Origin: Gudongella sp034006985
GTDB lineage: Bacteria; Bacillota; Clostridia; Tissierellales; Tissierellaceae
DNA: 64,000 nt
Direction of reading: 5' to 3'
Assembly: GCA_034006985.1 (NCBI GenBank)
Contig: JAVERT010000001.1
Coordinates: 62,001 to 126,000 of the forward strand
In this document: positions 17,087 to 25,300 of the stretch, in pieces
How the letters are laid out: every line of letters begins with the position of its first letter
Numbering within the stretch: the first letter of the stretch is position 1
Notes under the pieces: generated by a model
Told to the model about the DNA's origin: nothing
Seen by the model: the letters and a program-made list of their open reading frames with translations, nothing else
Databases searched by the model: none
Translations under genes and position numbers: made by a program

Positions 17087-17521
17087 GTGAAAGTAAGAGT
17101 AGTAAATAATGGGAGTTATAAATTACCCGAATATAAGACAAGTGGTTCATCTGGGGTTGACTTAATGGCAAATGTTGATGCACCAGTAGTATTAAAATCT
17201 TTGGATAGATATCTAGTCCCAACAGGTCTCTTTATTGAAGTCCCTGTAGGCTATGAAGCTCAGGTAAGAGGAAGAAGTGGCCTAGCTATAAATAATGGTA
17301 TTTCATTAGCTAATGGTATAGGAACCATCGATAGCGATTATAGAGGAGAAATAAAAGTCATATTAATTAATCTTGGAAAAGAAGAGTTTATAATTAACCC
17401 TGGTGATAGAATTGCTCAGTTAGTATTGATAAAATGCGAAAAAATAGATTTTTATCAGGTAGAAAACTTGGATGAAACTGTACGGGGTACTGGTGGTTTT
17501 GGTCATACTGGTCAAGAATAA
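17087..17521 (+). CDS. dut: dUTP diphosphatase
   Basis: Hydrolyses dUTP to dUMP, keeping uracil out of DNA and feeding thymidylate synthesis. All five motifs of the trimeric dUTPase are visible in 144 residues: SSGVDLMA, GRSGLA, GTIDSDYRGEI (with the catalytic Asp region), RIAQLVL, and the C-terminal RGTGGFGHTG, the mobile P-loop-like arm. The start is GTG, immediately after the stop of the M16 peptidase gene, with GGGGGAG as ribosome site inside that gene. Confidence 0.97.
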   Translation: MKVRVVNNGSYKLPEYKTSGSSGVDLMANVDAPVVLKSLDRYLVPTGLFIEVPVGYEAQVRGRSGLAINNGISLANGIGTIDSDYRGEIKVILINLGKEEFIINPGDRIAQLVLIKCEKIDFYQVENLDETVRGTGGFGHTGQE

Positions 17522-17534
17522 ATACTATATTGAG

Positions 17535-17565
17535 GCATAACCAACTGGTTATGCTAGCTTTCTGT
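17535..17565 (+). terminator. Terminator after dut
   Basis: GCATAACCA (17535-17543) pairs with TGGTTATGC (17546-17554) in a 9-bp stem with a very small loop, followed by TAGCTTTCTGTT. The T-run is interrupted, so efficiency is uncertain. Confidence 0.65.
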
Positions 17566-17572
17566 TATTCCA

Positions 17573-17601
17573 TTATAAATAACTAATAAGTATGTTATAA
17601 T
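17573..17601 (+). promoter_or_regulatory. Possible promoter upstream of the short leader ORF before ftsK
   Basis: A perfect TATAAT at 17596-17601 with a weak -35 (TTATAA) 17 bases upstream. It would start a transcript carrying the short ORF at 17635 and then ftsK. Confidence 0.45.
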
Positions 17602-17634
17602 CAGAATGTAGTTAAAGTAAGGAGGATCTTTAAA

Positions 17635-17706
17635 TTGATTCTTTTTAAAACAATAGTATTAGGATTCGTGCAAGAGTCGCTGGGTATATACCAACTATTG
17701 TTATGA
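17635..17706 (+). CDS. Short candidate leader ORF (23 codons) before ftsK
   Basis: A TTG codon lies 9 bases behind a strong ribosome site (AAGGAGGA, 17619-17626) and opens a 23-codon frame, starting MILFKTIVLGF and ending in a TGA. The site and the -10 element upstream argue that something is translated. The peptide is hydrophobic and matches nothing I recognise. A partly palindromic GGTATATACC lies near its 3' end. It may be a leader peptide, a small membrane peptide or the remnant of a decayed gene. The 17522-17821 interval otherwise holds only the dut terminator and promoter-like elements. Confidence 0.3.
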   Translation: MILFKTIVLGFVQESLGIYQLLL

Positions 17707-17754
17707 GACTTCCCCGAAAATTTTAAAAAATACTCTACAGAATATTCGTTCATA

Positions 17755-17784
17755 TTACTTATGAGCATTAGGAACATTTATAAT
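17755..17784 (+). promoter_or_regulatory. Possible second promoter for ftsK
   Basis: TATAAT at 17779-17784 with TTACTT 18 bases upstream (17755-17760), about 37 bases before the ftsK ATG. The -35 is only a moderate match. Confidence 0.35.
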
Positions 17785-17821
17785 AGTAACTCAACTTAAT
17801 AAAATAAAGTTAGGTGATAAA

Positions 17822-20038
17822 ATGAACAAAATGAAAAAGAAAAAACCAACTAAATCCACTAAAAAGAATATACCTAAATCAAAATTAGATACTGATATTG
17901 TTGCTATACTGACAATTGCTATTGGTATAATTGTTCTATTTAGTCTATTTAGCATGCGAATGGGGATAATCGGGAATATTATTAATGGAACAGTTTTTTC
18001 GTTAATGGGTTTTGGTGGTTATTTTTTCCCAATATTTATCTTAGCGACAGGAGTAACCTTACTATTAGATCGCTTTGATAAGATACAACTTAGAGTTATA
18101 ATTTCATTATTAGTCGTATTTATGAGTTTCATTATTATTTTAGATGGTATTAACATGGTAGATTTGAGTTTAATTGAAAGAATAAAAAGTGGTCTAGAAC
18201 TCTCAAGGGCTAATAGAGGTGGGGGTGTACTTGGTAGCTTTTTTGGTTTCTTTTTATATAGATTATTTGGATCTATAGGTACATATATAGTTTTAGCTTT
18301 TTCAATTATGGTAAGCCTGCTTGTAATCACTAATTTAACAATAAAAGAGGTTTTATTAAAAGCAAAAGATATTACTCCAAATCATACAAATAAGCAATCT
18401 AAAAACAGAAAATCTATTTCCAAAAACGATGAAATGGAACCTATTACTAGCGAACATAGTCAAATTAAAATAACGGATTATACTGGTAATAATGTGCTTA
18501 ACTTAGACAAAGACAATCAAGCTACTCAAAAAAAACCTGTTCTCATTAAACCTGAGGATAAACAAATTGTAAAAGAAACTAAAACTATAAATTTAGAGAT
18601 TAAAGAAAAACATGAAAAAGCTAAAAAAATATTTTATCGTATTCCGCCTTTAAGTATTTTAGCATCCCCAAAACTTAAAAATGATAGAGGTGACAAAAAA
18701 GAAATAATCAATAATGCTAGAATTATTGAAGAAACTATGAAAAACTTTGGTATAGAAGCAAGTGTTTCACATATCAATGTAGGGCCGTCAATCACTTGCT
18801 ACGAGTTATCACCTGCACCAGGAATAAAACTAAGTAGAATTGTTTCCTTACAAGACAATATTTCATTAAGCCTTGCTTCTCCAGACATTAGAATAGAAGC
18901 TCCCATCCCAGGTAAAGCTGCTGTTGGGATAGAAGTTCCAAATAAAATAAAAGATATGGTTTTATTTAAGGAATTGATTACTTCAAAAGAATATAATGAT
19001 ATCAAGTCTGATATTCCACTTGCATTAGGAAAAGATATTTCAGGGAAAGTACTCGTTTCTAGCATAGATAAAATGCCTCATTTACTAATTGCTGGAGCTA
19101 CTGGTTCAGGAAAAAGTGTTTGTATTAATACAATTATAATGAGCCTAATATATAAGAGTTCACCTGAAGATGTAAAACTGCTATTAATAGACCCAAAAGT
19201 TGTAGAGCTTAGTGTATACAATGGAATTCCCCATCTTTTGATACCAGTAGTAACAGATGCTAAACGATCCGCATTTGCTCTTAACTGGGCTGTAAGCGAG
19301 ATGGAAAAAAGATATAAATTATTCGCCAAAAACAATGTAAGAGATATTCAGTCTTATAATGATAAAATTGATAAAAAAGATGATAATATCCCTAAAATTG
19401 TAATTATTATAGACGAACTTGCAGACTTAATGATGGTTGCTGCTCAAGAAATTGAAGATTATATATGCAGACTTGCACAAATGGCAAGGGCTGCTGGAAT
19501 GTATCTTATAGTGGCTACGCAAAGACCTTCTGTCGATGTAATAACTGGGACTATTAAAGCAAATATTCCTTCTAGAATAAGCTTTGCTGTTTCATCTCAA
19601 ATTGATTCAAGAACTATATTAGATATGGCAGGTGCAGAAAAACTATTAGGACAAGGCGATATGCTATATTATCCATCTAGCTATTCTAAACCAGTAAGAT
19701 TGCAAGGAGCATTTATTTCTAATCAAGAAGTAGAAAAAGTTGTAGCTTTTCTACAGGAACAAAATTCATCGCAATATGATGAAGAAATTATTGAAGTTGT
19801 TCAAAATAGCAAACACGTAAATACAAACGAAGCTGATGAATTCTTACCAGAGGCTGTTAAACTGGTTGTAGCTGAAGGGGTAGCATCTATATCTTTACTG
19901 CAAAGAAGATTAAGAATAGGCTATGCTAGGGCTGCTAGGCTTATAGATGAGATGGAAGTAAGAGGTATTGTAGGTGGATTTGAAGGAAGTAAGCCAAGAA
20001 AAGTACTCATTACTGAAGATGATATAAATGAAGATTAG
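17822..20038 (+). CDS. ftsK: DNA translocase FtsK/SpoIIIE
   Basis: Membrane-anchored hexameric motor that pumps DNA through the division or sporulation septum. The 738 residues comprise four membrane segments in the first about 165 residues, a charged linker (170-270), the alpha/beta motor with Walker A GATGSGKS (Gly425-Ser432) and Walker B IIDELADLM (Asp531, Glu532), and a C-terminal winged-helix gamma domain (from about 665, SISLLQRRLRIGYARAARLID) that reads KOPS/SRS-type sequences. The length fits SpoIIIE/SftA-type proteins of Firmicutes. ATG 17822 follows an AGGTGA site. Its end overlaps the extended rimO frame. No sporulation-specific gene in the window shows whether the organism sporulates. 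Confidence 0.94.
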   Translation: MNKMKKKKPTKSTKKNIPKSKLDTDIVAILTIAIGIIVLFSLFSMRMGIIGNIINGTVFSLMGFGGYFFPIFILATGVTLLLDRFDKIQLRVIISLLVVFMSFIIILDGINMVDLSLIERIKSGLELSRANRGGGVLGSFFGFFLYRLFGSIGTYIVLAFSIMVSLLVITNLTIKEVLLKAKDITPNHTNKQSKNRKSISKNDEMEPITSEHSQIKITDYTGNNVLNLDKDNQATQKKPVLIKPEDKQIVKETKTINLEIKEKHEKAKKIFYRIPPLSILASPKLKNDRGDKKEIINNARIIEETMKNFGIEASVSHINVGPSITCYELSPAPGIKLSRIVSLQDNISLSLASPDIRIEAPIPGKAAVGIEVPNKIKDMVLFKELITSKEYNDIKSDIPLALGKDISGKVLVSSIDKMPHLLIAGATGSGKSVCINTIIMSLIYKSSPEDVKLLLIDPKVVELSVYNGIPHLLIPVVTDAKRSAFALNWAVSEMEKRYKLFAKNNVRDIQSYNDKIDKKDDNIPKIVIIIDELADLMMVAAQEIEDYICRLAQMARAAGMYLIVATQRPSVDVITGTIKANIPSRISFAVSSQIDSRTILDMAGAEKLLGQGDMLYYPSSYSKPVRLQGAFISNQEVEKVVAFLQEQNSSQYDEEIIEVVQNSKHVNTNEADEFLPEAVKLVVAEGVASISLLQRRLRIGYARAARLIDEMEVRGIVGGFEGSKPRKVLITEDDINED

Positions 20039-20048
20039 GAGAGATATT

Positions 20049-21386
20049 TTGTCAAGAAAAACTGTTTATATAGAAACCTTAGGTTGCTCGAAAAATGAAG
20101 TAGATTCGGAAATCATGAGAAGTATATTAGATAAAGAAAATTTTGATTATACAACAAATCCAGAAATCGCAAATATTATTATAGTAAATACTTGTGGTTT
20201 TATTGAGGATGCAAAAGAAGAATCTATAGATGCAATATTTGAAATGTCTAAATATAAAACTGATGGGAAACTAGAAAAATTGGTTTTAGCTGGTTGCCTT
20301 GCTCAAAGATATGCAAATGAACTTATTAAAGAAATTCCTGAAGTAGATGCTATAATGGGTACTGGTAATATCAGAGATTTAAATAGTATTTTACTAGAAA
20401 GTTCAAATACAAAAAAAATCATTAAAAAAGATGATATAAACAGCTCTTATATTGAAGAAGTTAAAAGGCTTCCTCTATCTAAGACTGCTTATGTAAGGAT
20501 TTCTGAAGGATGTGATAATCTCTGTACCTATTGTATAATACCAAAGCTGAGAGGAAAACATCGAAGTAGAAAATTTGAAGATATTATAAGCGAAATAACT
20601 TATTTAGGAAAAAAAGGGGTTAAAGAAATTATTCTAATAGCTCAAAATACTTCTGACTATGGTATTGATTTATATGGGGAGTATTCATTGTATAAGCTTT
20701 TAGATAAAATAAATGATGTAGATAATATTGAAATCATTAGATTATTATATCTTTATCCTGATAATATTGATGATAAACTCATTAAAAGTATAAAAAGAAA
20801 TGGAAAAGTAGCTCATTATCTCGATATTCCACTTCAACATATCAGCAATAATATTTTAAAGGCTATGAATAGAAAAACTACTAAAGAGACTATAGAAAAT
20901 TTGATAAGTAAATTGCGAAAAAACATACCAGATATTATTCTGAGAACAACATTTATTATTGGATTCCCAGGTGAAACTGATGAAGATTTTGATGAACTAT
21001 ATAACTTTATAGAAAATATCAAATTTGATAAACTTGGTGTTTTTTCATATTCTAAAGAAGAGGATACTCCTGCATTTGGAATGCAAAATCAAATCGATGA
21101 ACTCACAAAACAGGAAAGAATAAATAAAATAATGGAACTGCAAAAAAATATTTCTGAAGAATTGATGAGAAACAAAATAGGACTTGAATTATCCGTATTA
21201 GTTGAGGAATTTGAAGAAGAAAATTTATATGTGGGTAGAAGTTATATGGATAGCCCAGAAATAGATGGTGTAATATATATTAACTCAAATAAAGACTTAG
21301 AACTCGGAGAGTTTTATAACGTAGTAATTACAGAATATACGGAATATGATTTGATTGGAGATGTAATTGATGAATCTGGCAAATAA
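20049..21386 (+). CDS. rimO: Ribosomal protein S12 methylthiotransferase RimO
   Basis: Radical-SAM enzyme that adds a methylthio group to an Asp of ribosomal protein S12. It has the N-terminal UPF0004 domain with IETLGCSKNEVDSE and NTCGFIEDAKEESID, the SAM-cluster motif CDNLCTYCIIP (Cys155, Cys159, Cys162) and a C-terminal TRAM domain. The NEVDSE and GFI(E/D)xAKEES signatures distinguish RimO from MiaB (encoded at 41.4-42.7 kb). An ATG at 20028 inside ftsK is in frame, but TTG 20049 lies 6 bases behind AGGAGA and places the N-terminus where RimO proteins start, so I prefer it. Confidence 0.93.
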   Translation: MSRKTVYIETLGCSKNEVDSEIMRSILDKENFDYTTNPEIANIIIVNTCGFIEDAKEESIDAIFEMSKYKTDGKLEKLVLAGCLAQRYANELIKEIPEVDAIMGTGNIRDLNSILLESSNTKKIIKKDDINSSYIEEVKRLPLSKTAYVRISEGCDNLCTYCIIPKLRGKHRSRKFEDIISEITYLGKKGVKEIILIAQNTSDYGIDLYGEYSLYKLLDKINDVDNIEIIRLLYLYPDNIDDKLIKSIKRNGKVAHYLDIPLQHISNNILKAMNRKTTKETIENLISKLRKNIPDIILRTTFIIGFPGETDEDFDELYNFIENIKFDKLGVFSYSKEEDTPAFGMQNQIDELTKQERINKIMELQKNISEELMRNKIGLELSVLVEEFEEENLYVGRSYMDSPEIDGVIYINSNKDLELGEFYNVVITEYTEYDLIGDVIDESGK

Positions 21387-21915
21387 GATTACATTATTTA
21401 GAGTTTTCTTAGTTCCTATCTTTATATTAGTATTCTATTTAGAGAATCCTGGACCAACATATATTTCAGCAGCTATCTTCACTTTTGCTGCTTTAACAGA
21501 TACTTTAGATGGTTATATTGCACGAAGTAGAAATCTAGTTACTAATTTTGGTAAGTTTGCTGATCCTCTTGCAGATAAAGTACTTACTTCAGCTGCATTA
21601 ATATTGCTAGTAGGTGTAGATAAGATTCCTGCTTGGGTAGTGATAGTAATTATTGCTCGTGAATTTACTATAACAGGATTTAGAACAATAGCAGCTTCTG
21701 AAGGAATTACCATAGCAGCAAGTAATTGGGGTAAATTAAAAACTATATCTCAACTTGTAGCTATTATACTACTTTTAATAAACAACTTTCCATTTAGATT
21801 TATTGGATTTCCTGCAGATATAATCATGTTGTATATAGCTTTAATACTAACCATTGTCTCTGGAGTAGATTATCTTATTAAGAATAAGCATGCGTTGAAA
21901 ATAGAAAATATTTAA
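21370..21915 (+). CDS. pgsA: CDP-diacylglycerol--glycerol-3-phosphate 3-phosphatidyltransferase
   Basis: Committed step of phosphatidylglycerol synthesis at the membrane. The 181-residue polytopic protein has the CDP-alcohol phosphatidyltransferase motif DG-x2-AR-x8-G-x3-D-x3-D, seen as DTLDGYIARSRNLVTNFGK followed by FADPLADK. It begins with MNLANKITLFRV, typical of PgsA. Its start overlaps the end of rimO; ATG 21370 is preferred over TTG 21367 since GGAGATG sits properly upstream. The order rimO-pgsA-cinA-recA is widespread in Firmicutes. Confidence 0.95.
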   Translation: MNLANKITLFRVFLVPIFILVFYLENPGPTYISAAIFTFAALTDTLDGYIARSRNLVTNFGKFADPLADKVLTSAALILLVGVDKIPAWVVIVIIAREFTITGFRTIAASEGITIAASNWGKLKTISQLVAIILLLINNFPFRFIGFPADIIMLYIALILTIVSGVDYLIKNKHALKIENI

Positions 21916-21928
21916 TGGAGATGTTATA

Positions 21929-23152
21929 ATGGAAGCTGAAATAATTACTGTTGGTACTGAAATAATTCTTGGAAGCATAATTAATACTAACTCAGTATTC
22001 TTATCTAAGAAACTTATGGAAATAGGCATAGAAACACATTATCATACTTCAGTGGATGATGATTATAAAAGATTAGAGAGTGTTATGAAAATTGCTTTAG
22101 ATAGGTCAGATATTGTAATCTTAACTGGTGGATTAGGTCCAACTGATGATGATCTAACAAAAGAAGCTGTTGCAAATGTTATAAATAAACCTTTAGTATT
22201 AGATATAAATATGCAAGAACATCTGAAAAATTATTTTGCTTACTCAAATAGGAAAATGACTGATAACAACTTAAAACAAGCTATGAAACCTTCAGGAGCA
22301 GAGTTTATTCCAAATCCAAAAGGTACAGCACCAGGAATTTTTATTAAATTGGGAGATAAAAAAATAATACTTATGCCAGGTCCTCCAAAAGAACTTGAAC
22401 CTATGTTTGAAAATTACGTTATTGATTTGATAAAGGATGATTTTAATATAGTAGTAAAATCGATTAATACCTCTGGTATAGGTGAATCTAGCTTAGAAAC
22501 AGAATTAAAATCTTTAGATATATATATGCCTGATTTTACGATAACGACTTACGCAAGTTCAGAATATGTTGAAATTAAAGTAATAGGACGAGGTTTAGAT
22601 TTAGATAAATTAAATGAAACTTCAGATATGATTGTCAAAATTATAGAATCTAAAATAGGAAATTTTATCTTTGGATATGATAATAAATCTCTGGCTGAAA
22701 CATTATTGGATAGTTTGAAAATAAAAGGATTTAAAATGGCTGTTTGCGAGTCTTGCACAGGAGGAAATATATCTAAAAAGTTAACTTCTATTGAAGGTGC
22801 TTCCAAAGTATTTGATAGAGGAATAATCACATATTCAAATAAATCTAAGATAGATGAACTTAATGTTAATCCTTCAATAATTAAAAATTTTGGGGTAGTC
22901 AGTCAAGAAGTAGCTTATGCCATGGCAAAAGGGCTACTAGAAAAAACAAAAGCTAATTTAGTTATATCTACAACTGGTTATGCTGGTCCAGATGAAGACT
23001 CTAGTAATACTGGGCTTGTTTATATATGTATAATGAATGAAAATAACCATAAAGTTTATGAAATGAATTTCCCTGGAGATAGAAAAGCTATTATTGAAAG
23101 AGCTACTAACTTTGCATTAACAAAAAGTTTGCATTTTATAAATAATAATTGA
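21929..23152 (+). CDS. cinA: CinA family protein (competence/damage-inducible; PncC domain)
   Basis: 407-residue two-domain protein. The N-terminal half is a MoCF-like domain (VGTEIILGSIINTNSVFLS; TGGLGPTDDD; MPGPPKELEPMFE), the form that in other bacteria acts on ADP-ribose-type substrates. The C-terminal half is the PncC/CinA nicotinamide-nucleotide amidase domain with ESCTGG (Glu274-Gly279) and TGYAGPDEDSSNTGLVYI. It stands directly before recA, as in many Firmicutes, but recA has its own LexA-controlled promoter after the cinA stop. The gene is complete, with a GGAGATG site. Confidence 0.93.
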   Translation: MEAEIITVGTEIILGSIINTNSVFLSKKLMEIGIETHYHTSVDDDYKRLESVMKIALDRSDIVILTGGLGPTDDDLTKEAVANVINKPLVLDINMQEHLKNYFAYSNRKMTDNNLKQAMKPSGAEFIPNPKGTAPGIFIKLGDKKIILMPGPPKELEPMFENYVIDLIKDDFNIVVKSINTSGIGESSLETELKSLDIYMPDFTITTYASSEYVEIKVIGRGLDLDKLNETSDMIVKIIESKIGNFIFGYDNKSLAETLLDSLKIKGFKMAVCESCTGGNISKKLTSIEGASKVFDRGIITYSNKSKIDELNVNPSIIKNFGVVSQEVAYAMAKGLLEKTKANLVISTTGYAGPDEDSSNTGLVYICIMNENNHKVYEMNFPGDRKAIIERATNFALTKSLHFINNN

Positions 23153-23181
23153 TTGACTTATTTTAACTGTTAATGTAACAT
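23153..23181 (+). promoter_or_regulatory. recA promoter
   Basis: TTGACT at 23153-23158, immediately after the cinA stop, a 17-base spacer and TAACAT at 23176-23181. The -10 is only a fair match, which fits an SOS-inducible promoter. The LexA box lies just downstream. Confidence 0.65.
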
Positions 23182-23190
23182 GTAAATATA

Positions 23191-23202
23191 GAACTAACGT
23201 TC
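23191..23202 (+). promoter_or_regulatory. LexA (DinR) box of recA
   Basis: GAACTAACGTTC matches the Firmicutes LexA core GAAC-N4-GTTC exactly. It covers the expected transcription start just downstream of the -10 element, so bound LexA would block initiation or clearance. Confidence 0.88.
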
Positions 23203-23210
23203 GGATATCG

Positions 23211-23241
23211 AAAGGGGTGAGTCCAGTTTAACTGGAAAACT
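23211..23241 (+). promoter_or_regulatory. recA ribosome site with a hairpin between SD and start codon
   Basis: The purine-rich AAAGGGGTGAG (23211-23221) lies about 20 bases before the ATG, too far for a normal ribosome site. Between them TCCAGT (23222-23227) and ACTGGA (23231-23236) form a perfect 6-bp hairpin with a TTA loop. Folding it brings the site to about 5 bases from the ATG. No in-frame start lies nearer to the purine stretch because a TGA at 23218 closes the frame. CTGGA at 23232-23236 could serve as a weak alternative site. Confidence 0.6.
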
Positions 23242-24273
23242 ATGGCAGATGAAAATAGAAAAAAGGCATTAGAATTAGCAATAACACAAATAGAAAAACA
23301 ATTTGGTAAAGGCTCAGTTATGAGACTTGGAGAAGATGCAAAACTTGACTTAGATTTTATACCAACTGGTTCAATGGAACTTGATCTAGCTTTAGGAATT
23401 GGTGGAGTCCCAAGAGGAAGAGTAGTAGAAATTTATGGACCTGAGTCATCTGGTAAAACAACACTTTCACTTCATATAATTGCTGAAGCTCAGAAGAAAG
23501 GTGGAATTGCAGCCTTTATAGATGCTGAACATGCGTTAGACCCTGGTTATGCAAAAAAACTTGGAGTTGATATTGAAAATTTGATTATTTCCCAACCAGA
23601 TACTGGCGAGCAAGCACTTGAAATAACCGAATCCTTAGTTCGTAGTGGTGCTCTTGATGTTGTAGTAATAGATTCAGTTGCTGCTCTTGTACCAAAAGCA
23701 GAAATTGATGGTGAAATGGGCGATAGTCATATGGGTTTACAAGCAAGACTTATGTCTCAAGCACTAAGAAAATTAGCAGGAGCCATAAATAAATCTAATA
23801 CTACTTGCGTATTTATAAACCAATTAAGAGAGAAAATTGGAGTTATGTTTGGTAATCCTGAAACAACTTCTGGTGGAAGAGCTTTAAAGTTTTACTCTAG
23901 TGTAAGACTGGATGTAAGACGAATAGATTCTATAAAGCAAGGAGACTCCATTGTTGGAAATAGAACGAGAGTCAAAGTTGTAAAAAACAAAATAGCACCT
24001 CCATTTAAGCAAGCTGAATTTGATATAATGTACGGTGAAGGAATCTCTAAACATGGAAGTGTTTTAGATACAGGTGTAAGTAGTGGAATTGTAAATAAGT
24101 CAGGTTCTTGGTATAATTATGATGATGTGAAACTAGGGCAAGGTAGAGAAAATGCTAAAGATTACCTAAAACAAAATCCTGAAGTGTTCGATGAAATTGA
24201 TTTAAAAATAAGAAAATTTTATGGTTTAACAGAAGATAAAACACCAGTAGTAGTACCTATTAAAGAAAAATAA
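23242..24273 (+). CDS. recA: Recombinase RecA
   Basis: Strand-exchange ATPase and coprotease for LexA. 343 residues, normal length. Walker A reads GPESSGKTT (Gly66-Thr74), followed by FIDAEHALD, the Walker B segment VVVIDSVAALVPKAEIDGEMGD, the L2 loop NQLREKIGVMFGNPETTSGGRALKFYSSVR, and a short C-terminal tail. The promoter carries an exact LexA box, and lexA is encoded 10 kb downstream. The ribosome site is unusual (separate entry). A terminator directly behind it separates recA from the SbcD-like gene, although read-through is possible. Confidence 0.98.
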   Translation: MADENRKKALELAITQIEKQFGKGSVMRLGEDAKLDLDFIPTGSMELDLALGIGGVPRGRVVEIYGPESSGKTTLSLHIIAEAQKKGGIAAFIDAEHALDPGYAKKLGVDIENLIISQPDTGEQALEITESLVRSGALDVVVIDSVAALVPKAEIDGEMGDSHMGLQARLMSQALRKLAGAINKSNTTCVFINQLREKIGVMFGNPETTSGGRALKFYSSVRLDVRRIDSIKQGDSIVGNRTRVKVVKNKIAPPFKQAEFDIMYGEGISKHGSVLDTGVSSGIVNKSGSWYNYDDVKLGQGRENAKDYLKQNPEVFDEIDLKIRKFYGLTEDKTPVVVPIKEK

Positions 24274-24278
24274 CACTT

Positions 24279-24301
24279 GCCTCCTATTATTAGGAGGCTT
24301 T
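24279..24301 (+). terminator. Terminator after recA
   Basis: GCCTCCTA (24279-24286), TTAT loop, TAGGAGGC (24291-24298), then TTTG. The stem is strong but the T-run short, so some transcription may continue into the nuclease module. Confidence 0.75.
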
Positions 24302-24318
24302 GTACTAGAGGTGGATAG

Positions 24319-25287
24319 ATGAGAATACTATATTTTACAGATACTCATATAAGGGGAACTAATCCTAAAAACAGAAAAGATGATTTTGTAAAGAGTTTAG
24401 AATCTAAATTTGAAGAGATAGTAGACATAGTTAATACTAAAGATATAGACTATGTAATTCATGGTGGAGATTTATTTGATAGACCAGATATATCTATTTC
24501 AGTGGTTAGTAAATTTACTAATATTATAAAAAAAATTAAAGTACCTATTTATATAGTCAGTGGAAACCATGATATATTTGGTCATAATCCCGCTACTATA
24601 GATAGAACTATGTTAGGATTATTAAAAAGTTTAGATTTTCTAATCATAGTAGATAAAGATAATAAAATAATACTAGAAAAAGATGGAATACGAGTTCAAC
24701 TTACTGGATTACCCTATAGCTACAATATTGATAGTAGTAGTGAAGGATATATTTTAACAGATATTGCACCAAATATAGATTACTCAATTCATATTGTTCA
24801 CGGAATGCTTCTTGATAGACCATTTGTAAAAGGTATTCCTTATACTCTTGTAGATGATATAATAGAAACAAAAGCGGATATAACTCTATCTGGACATTAT
24901 CATGCAGGATTTAAAACTATTGAAAAAAATGGAAAATATTTTATAAATCCAGGTAGTCTGGTTAGAATTACAAATAGCCTAAAAGAAATTGAAAGAATTC
25001 CAAAGCTTGTTCTAATTGAATTAAAAGATAAAATAACTATAGAAACATTGACCCTTAAATCTGCAAAGCCAGGAGAAGAAGTTTTAGATAGAAGTGAAAT
25101 AGAAAAGAGTAGTTTTAGAGGCGAACGAATAATTGAGTTTAAGCAAACAATAGATTCTGCTATAAACTTCGAAAAAATGGACATTAATGATCTTTTATTA
25201 GAAGTAACTCTATCAGAAAATTTATCAGATCAAGTAAAAGAAGAAGCACTTAAGAGATTAGCTCAAATACAAATGAAAGATATTTAA
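24319..25287 (+). CDS. Mre11/SbcD-like metallophosphoesterase (nuclease subunit)
   Basis: 322-residue calcineurin-like phosphoesterase with the full Mre11/SbcD metal-binding series: FTDTHIRG (Asp8, His10), GGDLFDRPD (Asp51), SGNHD (Asn83-Asp85), a mid-domain His in IVHGML, and GHYHAGF (His193, His195). This family makes the Mn-dependent nuclease subunit that pairs with a Rad50/SbcC ATPase at DNA ends. The C-terminal 100 residues would form the capping and ATPase-contact region. The next three genes encode a split Rad50-like ATPase, spaced 13 bases, so the four form one operon. It is shorter than E. coli SbcD (about 400 residues). I leave the symbol blank because orthology to sbcD is unproven. 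Confidence 0.88.
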   Translation: MRILYFTDTHIRGTNPKNRKDDFVKSLESKFEEIVDIVNTKDIDYVIHGGDLFDRPDISISVVSKFTNIIKKIKVPIYIVSGNHDIFGHNPATIDRTMLGLLKSLDFLIIVDKDNKIILEKDGIRVQLTGLPYSYNIDSSSEGYILTDIAPNIDYSIHIVHGMLLDRPFVKGIPYTLVDDIIETKADITLSGHYHAGFKTIEKNGKYFINPGSLVRITNSLKEIERIPKLVLIELKDKITIETLTLKSAKPGEEVLDRSEIEKSSFRGERIIEFKQTIDSAINFEKMDINDLLLEVTLSENLSDQVKEEALKRLAQIQMKDI

Positions 25288-25300
25288 ATAGGTGATTTTT

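Noticed and set aside
17640..17790. A 50-codon - strand frame starting near 17750
   Set aside because: No ribosome site or promoter; opposite to a candidate with a strong ribosome site, and such lengths are not rare in A+T-rich noncoding DNA.
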